A stretch of 64,000 nucleotides of DNA from Ignavibacteriota bacterium (GCA_003327435.1 QOQV01000003.1:62001-126000), one strand, 5' to 3'. Shown: positions 44,290-55,015, counted from the first letter of the stretch. Notes: generated from the sequence alone by a model not told the origin. A program made the numbers and translations.

Positions 44290-45774
44290 ATGAAAATAAA
44301 AATTTTGTTCTTTATCTTGATTTTGGGAGTAAATATTTTATATCTTAATGCTCAACAAAAAATAATATCTGGTGAAAGATCTTCAGTAGATTTGACGATA
44401 TATAACCAGAACTTAGCACTTATTCGTGAAGAAAGAACAATCAATATTCCAAAAGGTATAAACTATGTTATAATACCAGATATCCCTTCAACAATTGACG
44501 GTACATCACTGCATTTTTCAAGTCTGACAGAACCATTTGCTGTTAGAGTACTTGAGCAAAATTATCAATACGATTTAGTTAATCAAACAAAACTTCTCGA
44601 GAAGTATATAGGTAAAGAAATTGAATTCATACGATTAAACGAGGAAACGAAGAAAGAATACACCGTCAAGGCAAAACTATTAGCAACTGGTTTACAAGCT
44701 CCTCAACCTTATCCGGGTATATCTCAGACTGGAATGGTAGTGGAAATCGAAGGAAAACTGGAACTCAATCCAACTGGTAGATTGGTTTTACCAAGTTTAC
44801 CTGAGGGTTTGATTCTAAAACCTCAATTGGAGTGGTTAGTTGAAAACACGAAACCAGGTCTTCATCAAATTGAAATTAGCTATCTGGCGAATCAGCTTTC
44901 CTGGTATGCTAATTATGTCGCGCTTTTAAACAAGGACGATTCGAAATTGGAAATTACTGGATGGGTAACACTTACAAACAATACAGGAACTTCTTTCAAA
45001 GATGCCGGACTAAAATTAGTAGCAGGTGATGTAAATATTCTACAAGAAGAATTTAGAACAGGTAGATATGCAACTGATATGATGATGAAAACTGCTGAAC
45101 CACAATTCAAACAAACCGAGCTCTTCGAATACAAACTTTATACTCTAAAAAGAAAAACCAACATTAACAGTAATGAAACAAAACAGGTTGAATTAATTTC
45201 AGCAAAAAATGTAAGTACAAAAAAAGTTTTTATTTACGATGGCTTAGCAGACCAATGGCGAGCATGGTACAGAAGCTATTCATACCGTAATCAAAGCAGT
45301 TTCGGGCAGCAATCAAATCCGGATGTTGGAGTATTTGTTATTTTCAGAAACGATGAAAGAGCTGGGTTAGGCATACCCCTTCCAAAAGGGAAAGTGAGAG
45401 TTTATAAAAAAGATGAAGATGGAAAAGAACAATTTATTGGTGAAGATAGAATTGATCACACACCAAAAGACGAAGAAATTCGCCTCTACCTTGGAAATGC
45501 ATTTGACATAATTGGTGAAAGAGCACAGATCGATTTTAAAACCTTGGCATCAGGAAGAGTGATTGAAGAAACCATAAGAATTAAAGTGAGAAATCACAAA
45601 AGCGAAATGGTTGAAGTTTTAATTTACGAACATCCCTGGCGCTGGAGTGAATGGGAAATCATCAAAACAGATACACCATGGGAAAAAATTGATCAATCAA
45701 CAATCAAATTCCCTGTTAAAATTGCAAAAGATGAAGAAAAAATGGTTACTTACACAATCAGATATTCTTGGTAA
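44290..45774 (+). CDS. Exported DUF4139 domain protein
   Basis: 494 residues with a signal peptide (MKIKILFFILILGVNILYLNAQ). The body is the all-beta DUF4139 domain: SSVDLTIYNQNLALIREERTI near the N-terminus, ISYLANQLSWYANYVALL, LTNNTGTSFKDAGLKLVAG, and a C-terminal LPKGKVRVYKKDEDGKEQFIGEDRI with WSEWEI. Function is unknown for the family; envelope localisation is expected. An AAAGGATAGG site precedes the ATG. It is convergent with the S9 peptidase that follows. Confidence 0.9.
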   Translation: MKIKILFFILILGVNILYLNAQQKIISGERSSVDLTIYNQNLALIREERTINIPKGINYVIIPDIPSTIDGTSLHFSSLTEPFAVRVLEQNYQYDLVNQTKLLEKYIGKEIEFIRLNEETKKEYTVKAKLLATGLQAPQPYPGISQTGMVVEIEGKLELNPTGRLVLPSLPEGLILKPQLEWLVENTKPGLHQIEISYLANQLSWYANYVALLNKDDSKLEITGWVTLTNNTGTSFKDAGLKLVAGDVNILQEEFRTGRYATDMMMKTAEPQFKQTELFEYKLYTLKRKTNINSNETKQVELISAKNVSTKKVFIYDGLADQWRAWYRSYSYRNQSSFGQQSNPDVGVFVIFRNDERAGLGIPLPKGKVRVYKKDEDGKEQFIGEDRIDHTPKDEEIRLYLGNAFDIIGERAQIDFKTLASGRVIEETIRIKVRNHKSEMVEVLIYEHPWRWSEWEIIKTDTPWEKIDQSTIKFPVKIAKDEEKMVTYTIRYSW

Positions 45775-45813
45775 TTTCAGCAACGATATTAACCATCACT
45801 GCCAGCAGCTTTT

Positions 45814-47916
45814 TTATTTTTCAATTCCATATTGACTAAGGATGTAAGCATAATCAAAAGCAATTTCACGCAATTTTTCGTATCTACCTGATGAACCTGC
45901 GTGTCCTGCACCCATGTTTACTTTAAGGAGTATGATATTATTGTCCGTTTTTGATGCACGTAACTTTGCAACCCATTTTGCACCTTCCCAATAATTAACA
46001 CGTGGATCATTAAAACCAACTTTAACCAAAATATTAGGATAATCTGTAGCTTTCACATTTGTATATGGATCGTATGACTTCATATATTCATAATAAACTT
46101 TTTCATTTGGATTTCCCCATTCGAGATATTCCTGTGTGGTATACATCAAAGTCGGATCTAACATAGTATTTAATGCATCAACAAATGGTACACTGGCTAT
46201 GACCGCCTTAAAAAGATCCGGACGCATTGTTGTAACAGCACCCATAAGCAAACCCCCAGCACTCCCCCCCGAAATTGTGAGTTTTTCTTTACTCGTATAT
46301 TTTTCGTTAATCAGATGTTCAGCACAAGCAATGAAATCTGTAAATGTATTTTTCTTCTTCAATAACTTACCGTTCTCGTACCACTCTCTTCCCATATCTC
46401 CGCCGCCTCTAACATGAGCAATCGCATAAATTATTCCCCTATTTAATAAGCTCAGACGGGTTGAACTAAATGTGACTGGAATTGAAAATCCATAGGCACC
46501 ATATCCGTTTAAATGAAGTGGCGCAGTACCATCCATTTTAATTCCCTTTTTATATACAAGCGAAATCGGAATCTCAGTCCCATCATTAGCTTTCGCAAAT
46601 ATCCTTTCTGATTGATATTCTGATGGATTATAACCACCTAATACTTCTTGTTGTTTTATCAATATTCTTGTTCTGGTTTCAAGATTATAATCGTATATCG
46701 AAGGTGGAGTAGTTAAGGATTGATAATTAAATCTAAATATTTTTGTATCATAAATTTTATTAGTACCTGGAAAAACCGAATAAACGGGTTCTGGGAATTC
46801 TATGTAATGATGTGCATTTTTTATTAAATCGTTAACCCTTATTCTTTGTATCCCTTTTTCTCGTTCGTAAACCACGAAATAGTTCTTAAAAAAGTCAGCA
46901 CCTTCGATAGTAATACCTTCTCGATATGGAATTACTTCTTCCCATTTTTCTTTATCTGGTTGATTGACTAAAACTCGAACTAATTTAAATGTTTTCGCAT
47001 CTTTGTTTGTACGTATATAAAAATAATCTTCCCAATCGTATACTGTGTATTCATGCTCTGGAGTTCTCTTAATTATTAAATTTGCTCTTGCATTTGGATT
47101 ATTTGCTGGAACGTAATACCATTCATCTGAATTGCTTGCAGAGGAATTTATAAAAATATACTTCCCGCTTCTGGCTCTTTCCACACTCACAGTAAAAAGT
47201 TCATCTGTTTCTTCAAAAATAAGATCATCTTTTGAAATATCTGTGCCGATCTGATGTTTATAAACTTGATAAGGTCTATGAGCTGCATCTTCCTTTGTAT
47301 AAAACAATGTTTTATTGTCTGAAGCCCACGCAATATCACTTACATTTGGAATTTTATTTCTTAAAATTTTCCCAGAAGTTAAATCTTTTATATTTAATAT
47401 ATAATTTTCAGCTCCACTTGTATCGATTGTAAAAGCAAGCAACTTTCCATCGGGACTTACTTCACGAGCTGCCACAACAAAGTAATTGTAAGGCTTTGCC
47501 ATTTCATTTGGATCAAGATATATCTCTTCTTTAGCATTTAATGAGCCCTTCTTTCTACAATAAATCGGATATTGTTTACCCTTTTCAGTTCTTGTATAAT
47601 AAAAGTAACCACCTTCTTTATATGGTGGATCTTCATCAGTCTCCTTTATTCGACTCAACATTTCATTGTATAGTGATTCTTGCAATGCTTCAGTATGTTT
47701 CATCATTGCATCGGTATATGCATTCTCAGCTTCAAGATATTTTATAACATCCGGATTTGTTCGATCTCTCAACCAATAATAATTATCAACACGGATATCA
47801 CCGTGTAATGTATCAATTTTAGGGATTTTCTTGGCAATTGGAGGATTTATGATAATATCTTGCGCATTTACCAACTGTAAAATAGTCGTTATTAGTATTA
47901 GAATTAGTTTTTTCAT
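45814..47916 (-). CDS. Exported S9A oligopeptidase (oligopeptidase B/prolyl oligopeptidase type)
   Basis: 700 residues with a signal peptide (MKKLILILITTILQLVNAQ), so it is an envelope or secreted form. It has an N-terminal seven-blade propeller (about 80-430) and a C-terminal alpha/beta hydrolase. The catalytic Ser lies in GGSAGGLLMGAV (about 550), Asp near KVGFNDPRV, and His in MGAGHAGSSGRYE. Overall pattern (DNYYWLRDRTNPDVIKYL, YHVRGGGDMGREWY-type AHVRGGGDMGREWYENGK) is that of oligopeptidase B, which cleaves after basic residues; specificity should be tested. It lies 3 bp downstream of recN in the same direction. Confidence 0.92.
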   Translation of the reverse strand: MKKLILILITTILQLVNAQDIIINPPIAKKIPKIDTLHGDIRVDNYYWLRDRTNPDVIKYLEAENAYTDAMMKHTEALQESLYNEMLSRIKETDEDPPYKEGGYFYYTRTEKGKQYPIYCRKKGSLNAKEEIYLDPNEMAKPYNYFVVAAREVSPDGKLLAFTIDTSGAENYILNIKDLTSGKILRNKIPNVSDIAWASDNKTLFYTKEDAAHRPYQVYKHQIGTDISKDDLIFEETDELFTVSVERARSGKYIFINSSASNSDEWYYVPANNPNARANLIIKRTPEHEYTVYDWEDYFYIRTNKDAKTFKLVRVLVNQPDKEKWEEVIPYREGITIEGADFFKNYFVVYEREKGIQRIRVNDLIKNAHHYIEFPEPVYSVFPGTNKIYDTKIFRFNYQSLTTPPSIYDYNLETRTRILIKQQEVLGGYNPSEYQSERIFAKANDGTEIPISLVYKKGIKMDGTAPLHLNGYGAYGFSIPVTFSSTRLSLLNRGIIYAIAHVRGGGDMGREWYENGKLLKKKNTFTDFIACAEHLINEKYTSKEKLTISGGSAGGLLMGAVTTMRPDLFKAVIASVPFVDALNTMLDPTLMYTTQEYLEWGNPNEKVYYEYMKSYDPYTNVKATDYPNILVKVGFNDPRVNYWEGAKWVAKLRASKTDNNIILLKVNMGAGHAGSSGRYEKLREIAFDYAYILSQYGIEK

Positions 47917-47919
47917 GAT

Positions 47920-49644
47920 TTACCTTTTTATTTGTTTATAATTCATTAACTCTTCTGCAGATTTCAAAGAGGCATCTGTAACTTTTGTACCACTTAAAAG
48001 TTTCGCGACTTGATAAATTCTATCTTTATCCTGAAGTTTTCTTATATATGTGGCTGTGCGCTCTTTTGTTTCAATTTTCTCAACAAGATAATGTGAATCT
48101 GCAAGTGCTGCAATTTGCGGTAAATGTGTAATTGCTATAATTTGGTGATAGTTCGATAAATTTTTCAAACTTACCCCTACAACCTGTGCAATCTTGCCAC
48201 TGATTCCCATATCAATCTCATCAAAAATTAAGAGTGGTAGTTTTTCTGATTTTGCCAAAATTGTTTTAATTGCCAACATTATCCTGGATACTTCTCCACC
48301 TGATGCAACTTTAGCTAATGGTTTTAAATCTTCACCTAAATTTGTGGAGATATAAAATTCAACCGTATCTATTCCTTTTGCATTCGTTTCAAAGCACTCC
48401 TTACCAATCCTCACAAATGGAGATTTATTGTCTAAATTTTTAATGCTACTATTAAATATTTTTGTCTCAAACCTTGAATTATTAATACCAAGCTCTGATA
48501 ATACTTTAACTATTTGTTCATCTATAATCTTAGCCGCATTCTTTCTTTTTACTGAGATATTTTTTGCAAGTTGAGAAAGATTATTCCTAATCTTCTCAAT
48601 ATTTTCTGATATTTTATGCAATTCTGAACCAAAATTTTCTAATAGATTTAATTCCTTTAAAATATTATCTCTGAACTCTAATATTTTTTCAATACTTGCG
48701 CCATATTTCTTTTTCAGATATGAGATTTGTCCCAATCTGGTTCTATATTGCTCAAGTTTTTGAGGATTGAATTCTATATTGCTAATATAACTCCTTATTG
48801 TGAATGCTAACTCCTTGATAACATCATTTGCAGTATCAAGCTCATTTAATGTATTTTCCAACGAGGGATCGATTTTTATTAATTGTTCTAAAATTTTTCG
48901 AGCTTTACCAATTACTGCAATTGCGGACTCATCACTATCATAAATAAAATCATAAAAAGTTTTAGCTAGCTCGTTAATTTTTTCTGAATTTTCAAGAATC
49001 TTCAAATCCGTTTCAATTTGTGAATCCTCACCTACAACTGGGGACACATTATTAATTTCTTTTAACTGAAGTTCGTAAAGTTCTTTCTTTTCCCGTAGTT
49101 GTAATTCTTTCATTTCAAATATTTTTAAGTTTTCTATCTCATTGGTAAGTTGTTCATATAGATTCTTATACTGAATTACCATCTCTGTAATACCAGCAAA
49201 GTCATCAAGCAAATCTATATGCGTCTCAGAATGCAATAGAGATTGATGCTCGTGTTGCCCATGTAAATCCACAAGCAAATCACCAATACTTTTCATTAAA
49301 GTTAATTGGACAGGTGAATCATTGACGAAACATCTACTTGTTCCCTTGTTCGAAACTTCCCTTCGTAAAATTAATTCATTATCAGTTTCAATTTGGGATT
49401 CTTTTAGAAGTTGTAAAACTTTTTTGTTATTGGAGATATCAAATATCCCTTCTACGATTGCTTTTTCAGCACCTTTTCTTACCATATCTGTATCAGCGCG
49501 TTCACCAAGGATTAAACTCATCGCATCAATTATAATAGATTTACCTGCGCCAGTTTCTCCCGTAATAATATTCAAACCCTGAGTGAAATCCACTTCAATT
49601 GATTCAATCAAAGCATAATTCTTTATATGTAAATGTTTAAGCAT
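47920..49644 (-). CDS. recN: DNA repair protein RecN
   Basis: 574 residues, typical. It is an SMC-like ATPase that acts at double-strand breaks. Walker A is GETGAGKS (29-36), the long coiled coil spans about 150-370, the ABC signature is ASGGEVSRIMLAIK (about 460), and Walker B is LLIFDEIDMGISG. It starts the leftward recN/S9-peptidase unit and diverges from the nitroreductase gene. No LexA-type box could be recognised in the short 58-bp upstream gap. Confidence 0.96.
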   Translation of the reverse strand: MLKHLHIKNYALIESIEVDFTQGLNIITGETGAGKSIIIDAMSLILGERADTDMVRKGAEKAIVEGIFDISNNKKVLQLLKESQIETDNELILRREVSNKGTSRCFVNDSPVQLTLMKSIGDLLVDLHGQHEHQSLLHSETHIDLLDDFAGITEMVIQYKNLYEQLTNEIENLKIFEMKELQLREKKELYELQLKEINNVSPVVGEDSQIETDLKILENSEKINELAKTFYDFIYDSDESAIAVIGKARKILEQLIKIDPSLENTLNELDTANDVIKELAFTIRSYISNIEFNPQKLEQYRTRLGQISYLKKKYGASIEKILEFRDNILKELNLLENFGSELHKISENIEKIRNNLSQLAKNISVKRKNAAKIIDEQIVKVLSELGINNSRFETKIFNSSIKNLDNKSPFVRIGKECFETNAKGIDTVEFYISTNLGEDLKPLAKVASGGEVSRIMLAIKTILAKSEKLPLLIFDEIDMGISGKIAQVVGVSLKNLSNYHQIIAITHLPQIAALADSHYLVEKIETKERTATYIRKLQDKDRIYQVAKLLSGTKVTDASLKSAEELMNYKQIKR

Positions 49645-49720
49645 ATTATTGATTTTTATATTTAGAATTTAAACAAATTTTATTTAAATTTAAAAAGAAT
49701 TTTTGAAAGGAGAAAGAGTA

Positions 49721-50365
49721 ATGTTAGAACTATTATTAACATTTGTAGTTTTTTTCAATCCATTTTACCAAGGTAATGAGATACTACTTCCAAAACCCGA
49801 AAAATTTGGTAAAGTTTCCATTGAAGAAACATTAAGCAAGAGGCGCACTATTAGGAATTACAGTAAGGAGCCAATTCAACTAAAAGAACTTGGTCAACTT
49901 TTATGGGCAGCACAGGGCATAACTTCAGACGAAGGATTTAGAACTGCGCCTTCAGCTGGAGCACTGTACCCACTTGAAATTTTCATTGTAACTGGAAATG
50001 TAGAGGAGCTTGAAGATGGAATTTACAGATATAACCCATCAAAACATTCAATTATAAAAATATCTTCGGGTGATAAACGAAAGCAACTCGCAGATGCAGC
50101 TCTCGGTCAGGAGCAAATTCAAACCGCAGCAGTAAACATTATTATAACTGCTGTTCTTAAACGAACAACATGGAAATATGGTGAGCGTGGTAAAAGGTAT
50201 GTACATATTGAAGTAGGCCATGCAGCACAAAATGTAATGCTACAAGCTGAAGCTTTAGGAATTGGGGTTTGTCCAGTTGGTGCCTTTCAAGATGAAAAAG
50301 TTAAGAAATTATTAAGCTTAAATGAGGAGGAACCGCTTTACATATTAACAGTTGGAAAGAAATAA
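49721..50365 (+). CDS. SagB-type nitroreductase family protein
   Basis: 214 residues from the ATG at 49721, placed directly behind GAAAGGAGAAAGAGTA. An N-terminal hydrophobic stretch (LLLTFVVFFNPFYQG) may be a short signal or anchor. The FMN-binding fold is marked by ETLSKRRTIRNYSKEPI, GQLLWAAQGITSDEGFRTAPSAGALYPLEIF, HIEVGHAAQNVMLQAEALGIGVCPVGAF, in the SagB/ThcOx dehydrogenase order. No cyclodehydratase or azole-peptide precursor gene is near, so a link to peptide natural products is not supported. Convergent with the mqnA gene, with 1 bp between stops. Confidence 0.9.
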   Translation: MLELLLTFVVFFNPFYQGNEILLPKPEKFGKVSIEETLSKRRTIRNYSKEPIQLKELGQLLWAAQGITSDEGFRTAPSAGALYPLEIFIVTGNVEELEDGIYRYNPSKHSIIKISSGDKRKQLADAALGQEQIQTAAVNIIITAVLKRTTWKYGERGKRYVHIEVGHAAQNVMLQAEALGIGVCPVGAFQDEKVKKLLSLNEEEPLYILTVGKK

Positions 50366-50366
50366 A

Positions 50367-51164
50367 TTAATTTTTGGAAGGATCAATGTTGTTATTATGT
50401 AGGAAATCAAAATCCGGTAGGTCTTCGATTACATTATAATAATAAGCCATTCTAACAAATTCTATTAAACCGTTTTTTGAGTTTTCATCTAATTTGTATG
50501 TGAAGGCAGATAAAAATTCAATAACCTCATTGGAGTTTTTGGGAGAGTAAATCGAGGATATTTCAGTTAGATGTTCAGCTCCATAATTAGCTGAACTGAT
50601 TATTAAATTTACCTCATCGCTCGTGAGATTGTTTTCTCTGGTTGCCCAGATACCATGGACATAAGGTAATTCCATCATATCCGACCATTCATCTACGAGG
50701 TCAAGTTTGTTCTGATATTGAAGTAGCTGAAGATTATAATCGCCTACTATAAGTGCAGCATCAGCTTTCTTTAGCATATTCTCAAGATCATTTTCAGCCA
50801 GTACAAAAGTTGGAGAAAATGAATATTTTTCTGCTAAAACTAATTTAGCAAGTACCATTTCAGAAGAATTTTGCAGGTCGGCTGCAATAGTTTTGATCTC
50901 CTTAAGGTTTTGACGAAAGTACAAACAAATTACATTCGAATTACCTTCGGAGCTGACTGCAACCTCAGGAATCAGTATATAATGTGGGTGATCTTTTGCA
51001 TAAGAAATAGGAGATAAAAAAGCTGCATGAAGATTATCTTCACGCAGCATTCTTGCAATATTAAACTGGGAGTCTGAGATTAGATTAAATTTATCTAAGT
51101 TTTGTTTGAGTTTATAAAATAGCGGGCCTGCGTACAGGTCCTGGATGATTCCTAAATTTTTCAC
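50367..51164 (-). CDS. Menaquinone biosynthesis protein, MqnA/MqnD-type
   Basis: 265 residues with the periplasmic-binding-protein-like fold of the MqnA/MqnD family. Evidence includes [30 protein letters not shown] at the N-terminal lobe and [15 protein letters not shown] and [14 protein letters not shown] in the second. The pattern DAALIVGD fits MqnA, chorismate dehydratase, the first step of the futalosine route to menaquinone. The sequence is rather diverged, so MqnD remains possible. Its start overlaps the end of rplS by 4 bp, so it is at the tail of the ribosomal cluster. Confidence 0.75.
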   Translation of the reverse strand: MKNLGIIQDLYAGPLFYKLKQNLDKFNLISDSQFNIARMLREDNLHAAFLSPISYAKDHPHYILIPEVAVSSEGNSNVICLYFRQNLKEIKTIAADLQNSSEMVLAKLVLAEKYSFSPTFVLAENDLENMLKKADAALIVGDYNLQLLQYQNKLDLVDEWSDMMELPYVHGIWATRENNLTSDEVNLIISSANYGAEHLTEISSIYSPKNSNEVIEFLSAFTYKLDENSKNGLIEFVRMAYYYNVIEDLPDFDFLHNNNIDPSKN

Positions 51165-51502
51165 GCCGAAGTTTTTTGTCTAATCTGTTTTGCAGCGAGT
51201 TTGCGTAGATAGTAGAGTTTGGCTCTGCGAACTTTTCCTTCTTTCACAATTTCAATTTTTGAAATTCTTGGTGAGTGCAATGGGAAAATTCTTTCAACAC
51301 CAACACCATCCGAAACCTTACGGACAGTGAAAGTTGCGCTCATTCCACTACCTCTTTTACCAATAACAACACCTTGAAATTGTTGGATACGTTCTTTTTC
51401 ACCCTCAATAACTCTGACATGTACATTTACAGTATCACCTGGTTTAAAAGGAGGGATGTCAGTTTTTAACTGAGTAGCTTCAACAAGTTTTATTTTTTCC
51501 AT
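51161..51502 (-). CDS. rplS: 50S ribosomal protein L19
   Basis: 113 residues, typical. Recognised by [35 protein letters not shown], the SH3-like core, and [32 protein letters not shown]. It binds 23S rRNA near the subunit interface. It follows trmD by 16 bp, the classical order rpsP-rimM-trmD-rplS, and overlaps the mqnA-like gene by 4 bp. Confidence 0.98.
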   Translation of the reverse strand: MEKIKLVEATQLKTDIPPFKPGDTVNVHVRVIEGEKERIQQFQGVVIGKRGSGMSATFTVRKVSDGVGVERIFPLHSPRISKIEIVKEGKVRRAKLYYLRKLAAKQIRQKTSA

Positions 51503-51518
51503 TTTTCAATCCTATAAA

Positions 51519-52214
51519 TTATTTTCTTTTAAATTTTTTCCATAAATCGGGTCTGCGTTCTTTAGTGCGCTTTATGCGTTCACCTAACCGCCACTCCGAT
51601 ATTTTTTTATGATTTCCTGAAAGTAAAACTTCTGGCACTTTCATTCCTTTATAAATCGATGGTTTTGTATAAACTGGTGCATCCAGTAAACCATCCTGAA
51701 AAGAATCCGTTAACAGAGATTCGGCATCGCTTATTACACCAGGTATCAATCTAACAATTGCATCAACAACTACGAGTGCGGCTACTTCACCACCAGTCAA
51801 GATATAATCACCAATTGATATTTCTCTTGTAATTAAGTGCTGTCTTATCCTTTCGTCTATACCTTTATAATGACCACAGAGTAAAATCAAGTTATCTTTT
51901 AGAGATAACTCGTTTGCAATAGATTGATTAAAAACTTCACCATCGGCAGTCAGGTAAATTATTTCATCATAAGTTCTTTTACTTTTTAAATATTCAATAC
52001 ATTCAAAAATTGGTTCTGGTTTTAGAACCATTCCAGCACCACCGCCGTATGGTAAATCATCGATGGTTTTATGTTTATCGTGTGTAAATTTTCTGAGATC
52101 GTGAACTACAATTTTTACCTTCTTGCTTTTTCTTGCCCTTTTGATTATGCTATTATTCAGCGGACTTGTTAAAATTTTGGGTAAACCGCTGATAATATCT
52201 ATTCTCATAATCAT
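51519..52214 (-). CDS. trmD: tRNA (guanine-37-N1)-methyltransferase
   Basis: 231 residues. It methylates G37 next to the anticodon of several tRNAs and prevents frameshifting. SPOUT trefoil-knot motifs are visible: [31 protein letters not shown] and [12 protein letters not shown]. The ATG at 52214 overlaps the rimM stop by 4 bp; a second Met two codons later (52208) is the family-like start. Coupled to rimM. Confidence 0.97.
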   Translation of the reverse strand: MIMRIDIISGLPKILTSPLNNSIIKRARKSKKVKIVVHDLRKFTHDKHKTIDDLPYGGGAGMVLKPEPIFECIEYLKSKRTYDEIIYLTADGEVFNQSIANELSLKDNLILLCGHYKGIDERIRQHLITREISIGDYILTGGEVAALVVVDAIVRLIPGVISDAESLLTDSFQDGLLDAPVYTKPSIYKGMKVPEVLLSGNHKKISEWRLGERIKRTKERRPDLWKKFKRK

Positions 52215-52732
52215 TTCTTCTTTTCAGGCAAGAATCCATCGGCATTTTGTATCACTATCTTTTTCTTTTTTATATCAACACTCTTAATATATGCAGGAAG
52301 AACCGGTATCCAGATCTCTGGATCACCTTCAATCACCCAAATATCTTGTGCAAAACCTTCTCTTCGTCTGTGAACATCAATAACTTTACCTAACTTTTTT
52401 CTTCCATAACTAACCATACATCCAACGATATCATGAATATAGTAGTGACCTTCGGGTGGTTTAATTACATTATTTTCATCTACGAAAATATACTGGCCAT
52501 TTAATGCTTTAGCTTGCTCTCGAGTGAATATATCTCTAACCCTGAAGATGATGCCATCACGGCTAAATCTGACATCCATCATCTCGTATGGGACAGCTTC
52601 TTTTTCGCTCGGGCCTATGTATATTTTACTTAATGTTAATAAACGCCTGCGATGATCAATAAACGGTTTAAATTTAAACTGACCTTTGATTCCGTAAGAT
52701 CTTCCTACTTTTCCTAATGCATATAGTGTCAT
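52211..52732 (-). CDS. rimM: 16S rRNA processing protein RimM
   Basis: 173 residues. It assists maturation of the 30S head. The N-terminal barrel has [20 protein letters not shown], and the PRC-barrel half has [20 protein letters not shown] with [20 protein letters not shown]. Position between khpA and trmD is the expected order. Confidence 0.95.
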   Translation of the reverse strand: MTLYALGKVGRSYGIKGQFKFKPFIDHRRRLLTLSKIYIGPSEKEAVPYEMMDVRFSRDGIIFRVRDIFTREQAKALNGQYIFVDENNVIKPPEGHYYIHDIVGCMVSYGRKKLGKVIDVHRRREGFAQDIWVIEGDPEIWIPVLPAYIKSVDIKKKKIVIQNADGFLPEKKK

Positions 52733-52809
52733 TTTTTCTTTCTTAACTAATTATAACACATACAAACTAAGATGAAAGATATTTATGTGTTATAAAATTT
52801 GTCTAAGTA

Positions 52810-53043
52810 TTATTTATCGATTATTTCAAGAATTGTGCGTTTGCCTGACTTCGCACCAACAGCGCTTAACAAAACACGCATAGCTTGAGCGGTTTTACCT
52901 TTCTTGCCGATAACTTTTCCAATATCATTTTGACCAACCTTGAGACGAAAAACTACTTTATTATCTTTTGTCTCCTCAGTGATCGAAACTTCATCAGGGC
53001 TGTCAACAAGATTTTTTGCTATAAATTCGATGAATTCTTTCAT
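52810..53043 (-). CDS. khpA: KH-domain RNA-binding protein KhpA
   Basis: 77 residues, a single KH domain. The motif GKVIGKKGKTAQAMRVLLSA contains the GxxG loop (GKKG) that binds RNA. The start KEFIEFIAKNLVDSPDEVSI is typical. These proteins pair with KhpB and act on small RNAs and cell size control in some bacteria. It lies between rpsP and rimM as in many genomes. Confidence 0.95.
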   Translation of the reverse strand: MKEFIEFIAKNLVDSPDEVSITEETKDNKVVFRLKVGQNDIGKVIGKKGKTAQAMRVLLSAVGAKSGKRTILEIIDK

Positions 53044-53159
53044 TTTAACTCCTTTCTGGATTTTGAATGTTCAACATTTAATCGAATTTTCTGAAAATTA
53101 ATGTTTAAATTATAATAATTAACATTAATTTAATTAATCATTCATTAAAAATCAAAAAC

Positions 53160-53588
53160 TCAAGCTGTTTGTGTTGTTGCCGGAGCTTCGGGGGCTTCTA
53201 ATGCAGCCTTTTTCTTCTTTCGAGCAGCTTTCTTTTTGAGCTTCTTTTCTGCTTTTTTACGCTCTTTTTCTGCCTTCAGCATCTGAAATTTTTCCATTTC
53301 GGCTGCAATTGTTGCTTCATCCGCATTTTTCTTTATTAAGCTCCATTTCAACAGTAAACCTTCTCTTTTTAACAAACTCTTTACTGTTTCAGTTGGAACC
53401 GCACCGTTTTTCAACCATTTAAAGAGTAAGTTTTCCTTAATGTTTACAAATGCAGGTTCCGTTCTTGGATTATATGTGCCAATAGCTTCAATAAAGCGAC
53501 CATCACGAGGACTTTTTGAATCAGCAGCGACTATTTTATAAACTGGCTGCTTTTTCTTCCCCATGCGTCGTAACCGTAATTTAACCAC
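53160..53588 (-). CDS. rpsP: 30S ribosomal protein S16 with basic C-terminal extension
   Basis: 142 residues, longer than the usual 80-90. The S16 core is clear: [40 protein letters not shown] and [19 protein letters not shown]. From about residue 95 a Lys/Ala-rich helix extends ([21 protein letters not shown]), ending [11 protein letters not shown]. Such extensions occur in Bacteroidota-group S16. It follows ffh with a 56-bp gap. Confidence 0.97.
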   Translation of the reverse strand: MVKLRLRRMGKKKQPVYKIVAADSKSPRDGRFIEAIGTYNPRTEPAFVNIKENLLFKWLKNGAVPTETVKSLLKREGLLLKWSLIKKNADEATIAAEMEKFQMLKAEKERKKAEKKLKKKAARKKKKAALEAPEAPATTQTA

Positions 53589-53644
53589 ACTTAACTCCTT
53601 TAATTTTTCTATAATATATTAATTTTTTCCAAATTTTCATATTT

Positions 53645-54973
53645 TTAATTTGATGGAAGATTGAATGAACGAAAATTCTTCGGCATCTTACCTTTTTTAA
53701 ACATTTTCATCATCTTCTGCATTTCAAAAAATTGCTTCAAAACCTTATTTACTTCCTGTACAGTTGTTCCACTACCAGCAGCAATCCTTTTACGACGGCT
53801 ACCATTTATTATGTTTGGGTTAGCTCTTTCCTTAAGAGTCATAGATTTTATAATAGCTTCTAACCTTACCAGTGATCTATCGTCTATATTAGCATTTGCA
53901 GGAAGCTTGTTTAAGCCAGGTATCATACCAATTAATTGAGAAATTGGTCCCATTTTTTTTATTTCTTGGAGTTGATCAAGAAAATCCTCAAAAGTGAACT
54001 GTGACTTCATTATTCGTTCTTCAAGCTTTTCTGCCTTCTTCTGATCAAACTCCTGCTGGGCTTTTTCTACAAAACTAATTATATCTCCCATTCCTAAAAT
54101 TCTTGAAGCCATTCTATCTGGATGAAAAGCTTCGAGTGTTTCAATTTTTTCACCAACGCTTACAAACTTAATTGGTTTGTTGACAACCGCACGGATTGAA
54201 ATAGCAGCACCACCTCGTGTGTCGCCATCAAGTTTCGTTAGAACAACACCATCAAAATTTAATCTTTCATGAAAAGCTTTCGCTGTATTTACTGCATCCT
54301 GACCAGTCATTGAATCCACAACAAAAAGAATTTCATTTGGATTAACATTTGATTTTATATCTTCAACTTCTTTCATCATTTCTTCATCAATGTGAAGTCT
54401 GCCAGCAGTATCAATAATCACAACATCACGAGCAGATTTTCTTGCGTGATTAATTGATTCAATTGCAATCTCTATAGCATTTTTGTTTTCCTCAAAATGA
54501 ACTGGAATATCAATTTGCTTGCCGAGTATTTTTAACTGTTCCACTGCTGCTGGCCTGTAAATATCTGCAGCCGAAAGCATAGGAAATTTACCTTTTCGCT
54601 TTAAATAATATGCCAGCTTGGCACAGAAAGTCGTTTTACCAGAACCCTGCAAACCCGCGACCATAATGATTGTTGGAGGCATTGTAGCAAATTTGATTTC
54701 TTGATGTGTCGTTCCAAGCAATTTTACTAATTCATCATAGATAATTTTGATAATAAGCTGTCCAGGATGTAAACTTGAAATTACTTCCTGACCTATCGCA
54801 CGTTTCTGAACATCCTCAATAAATTGTTTTACAACTTTATAATTAACATCAGCATCAAGTAATACACGGCGCACTTCACGCATCGAATCAGCAATATTAG
54901 ATTCGGTTATTTTGCCGAAACCGCGAAGTTTGTGAAATACATTTTCTAATTTTTGTGTTAAATCTTCAAACAT
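53645..54973 (-). CDS. ffh: Signal recognition particle protein Ffh (SRP54)
   Basis: 442 residues. It binds signal peptides on translating ribosomes and pairs with FtsY. N domain, then G domain with P-loop VAGLQGSGKTTFCAKLA (about 105-120), DTAGRLHIDEEM, TKLDGDTRGGAA and the SVGEKIETLEAFHPDRMASRILGMGD closing motif; the M domain holds the GSRKRIAAGSGTTVQEVN RNA-binding helix-turn-helix. It is the first gene of the translation cluster and reads leftward behind a terminator. Confidence 0.98.
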   Translation of the reverse strand: MFEDLTQKLENVFHKLRGFGKITESNIADSMREVRRVLLDADVNYKVVKQFIEDVQKRAIGQEVISSLHPGQLIIKIIYDELVKLLGTTHQEIKFATMPPTIIMVAGLQGSGKTTFCAKLAYYLKRKGKFPMLSAADIYRPAAVEQLKILGKQIDIPVHFEENKNAIEIAIESINHARKSARDVVIIDTAGRLHIDEEMMKEVEDIKSNVNPNEILFVVDSMTGQDAVNTAKAFHERLNFDGVVLTKLDGDTRGGAAISIRAVVNKPIKFVSVGEKIETLEAFHPDRMASRILGMGDIISFVEKAQQEFDQKKAEKLEERIMKSQFTFEDFLDQLQEIKKMGPISQLIGMIPGLNKLPANANIDDRSLVRLEAIIKSMTLKERANPNIINGSRRKRIAAGSGTTVQEVNKVLKQFFEMQKMMKMFKKGKMPKNFRSFNLPSN

Positions 54974-54995
54974 TTTTGCCTTTTTTTGTAAAAAA

Positions 54996-55015
54996 ACCAG
55001 GTTTTATTCCCTGGT
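54996..55015 (-). terminator. Terminator after the split helicase genes
   Basis: A 6-bp stem ACCAGG with CCTGGT and an 8-nt loop is followed on the minus strand by TTTTTT. It lies 60 bp after the stop of the C-terminal helicase half and just before ffh, so it separates the helicase from the ffh unit. Confidence 0.75.

Noticed and set aside
49721-50365. SagB-type nitroreductase as part of a thiazole/oxazole peptide cluster
   Set aside because: No cyclodehydratase, precursor peptide or transporter gene is adjacent; neighbours are recN and the ribosomal/mqnA cluster.
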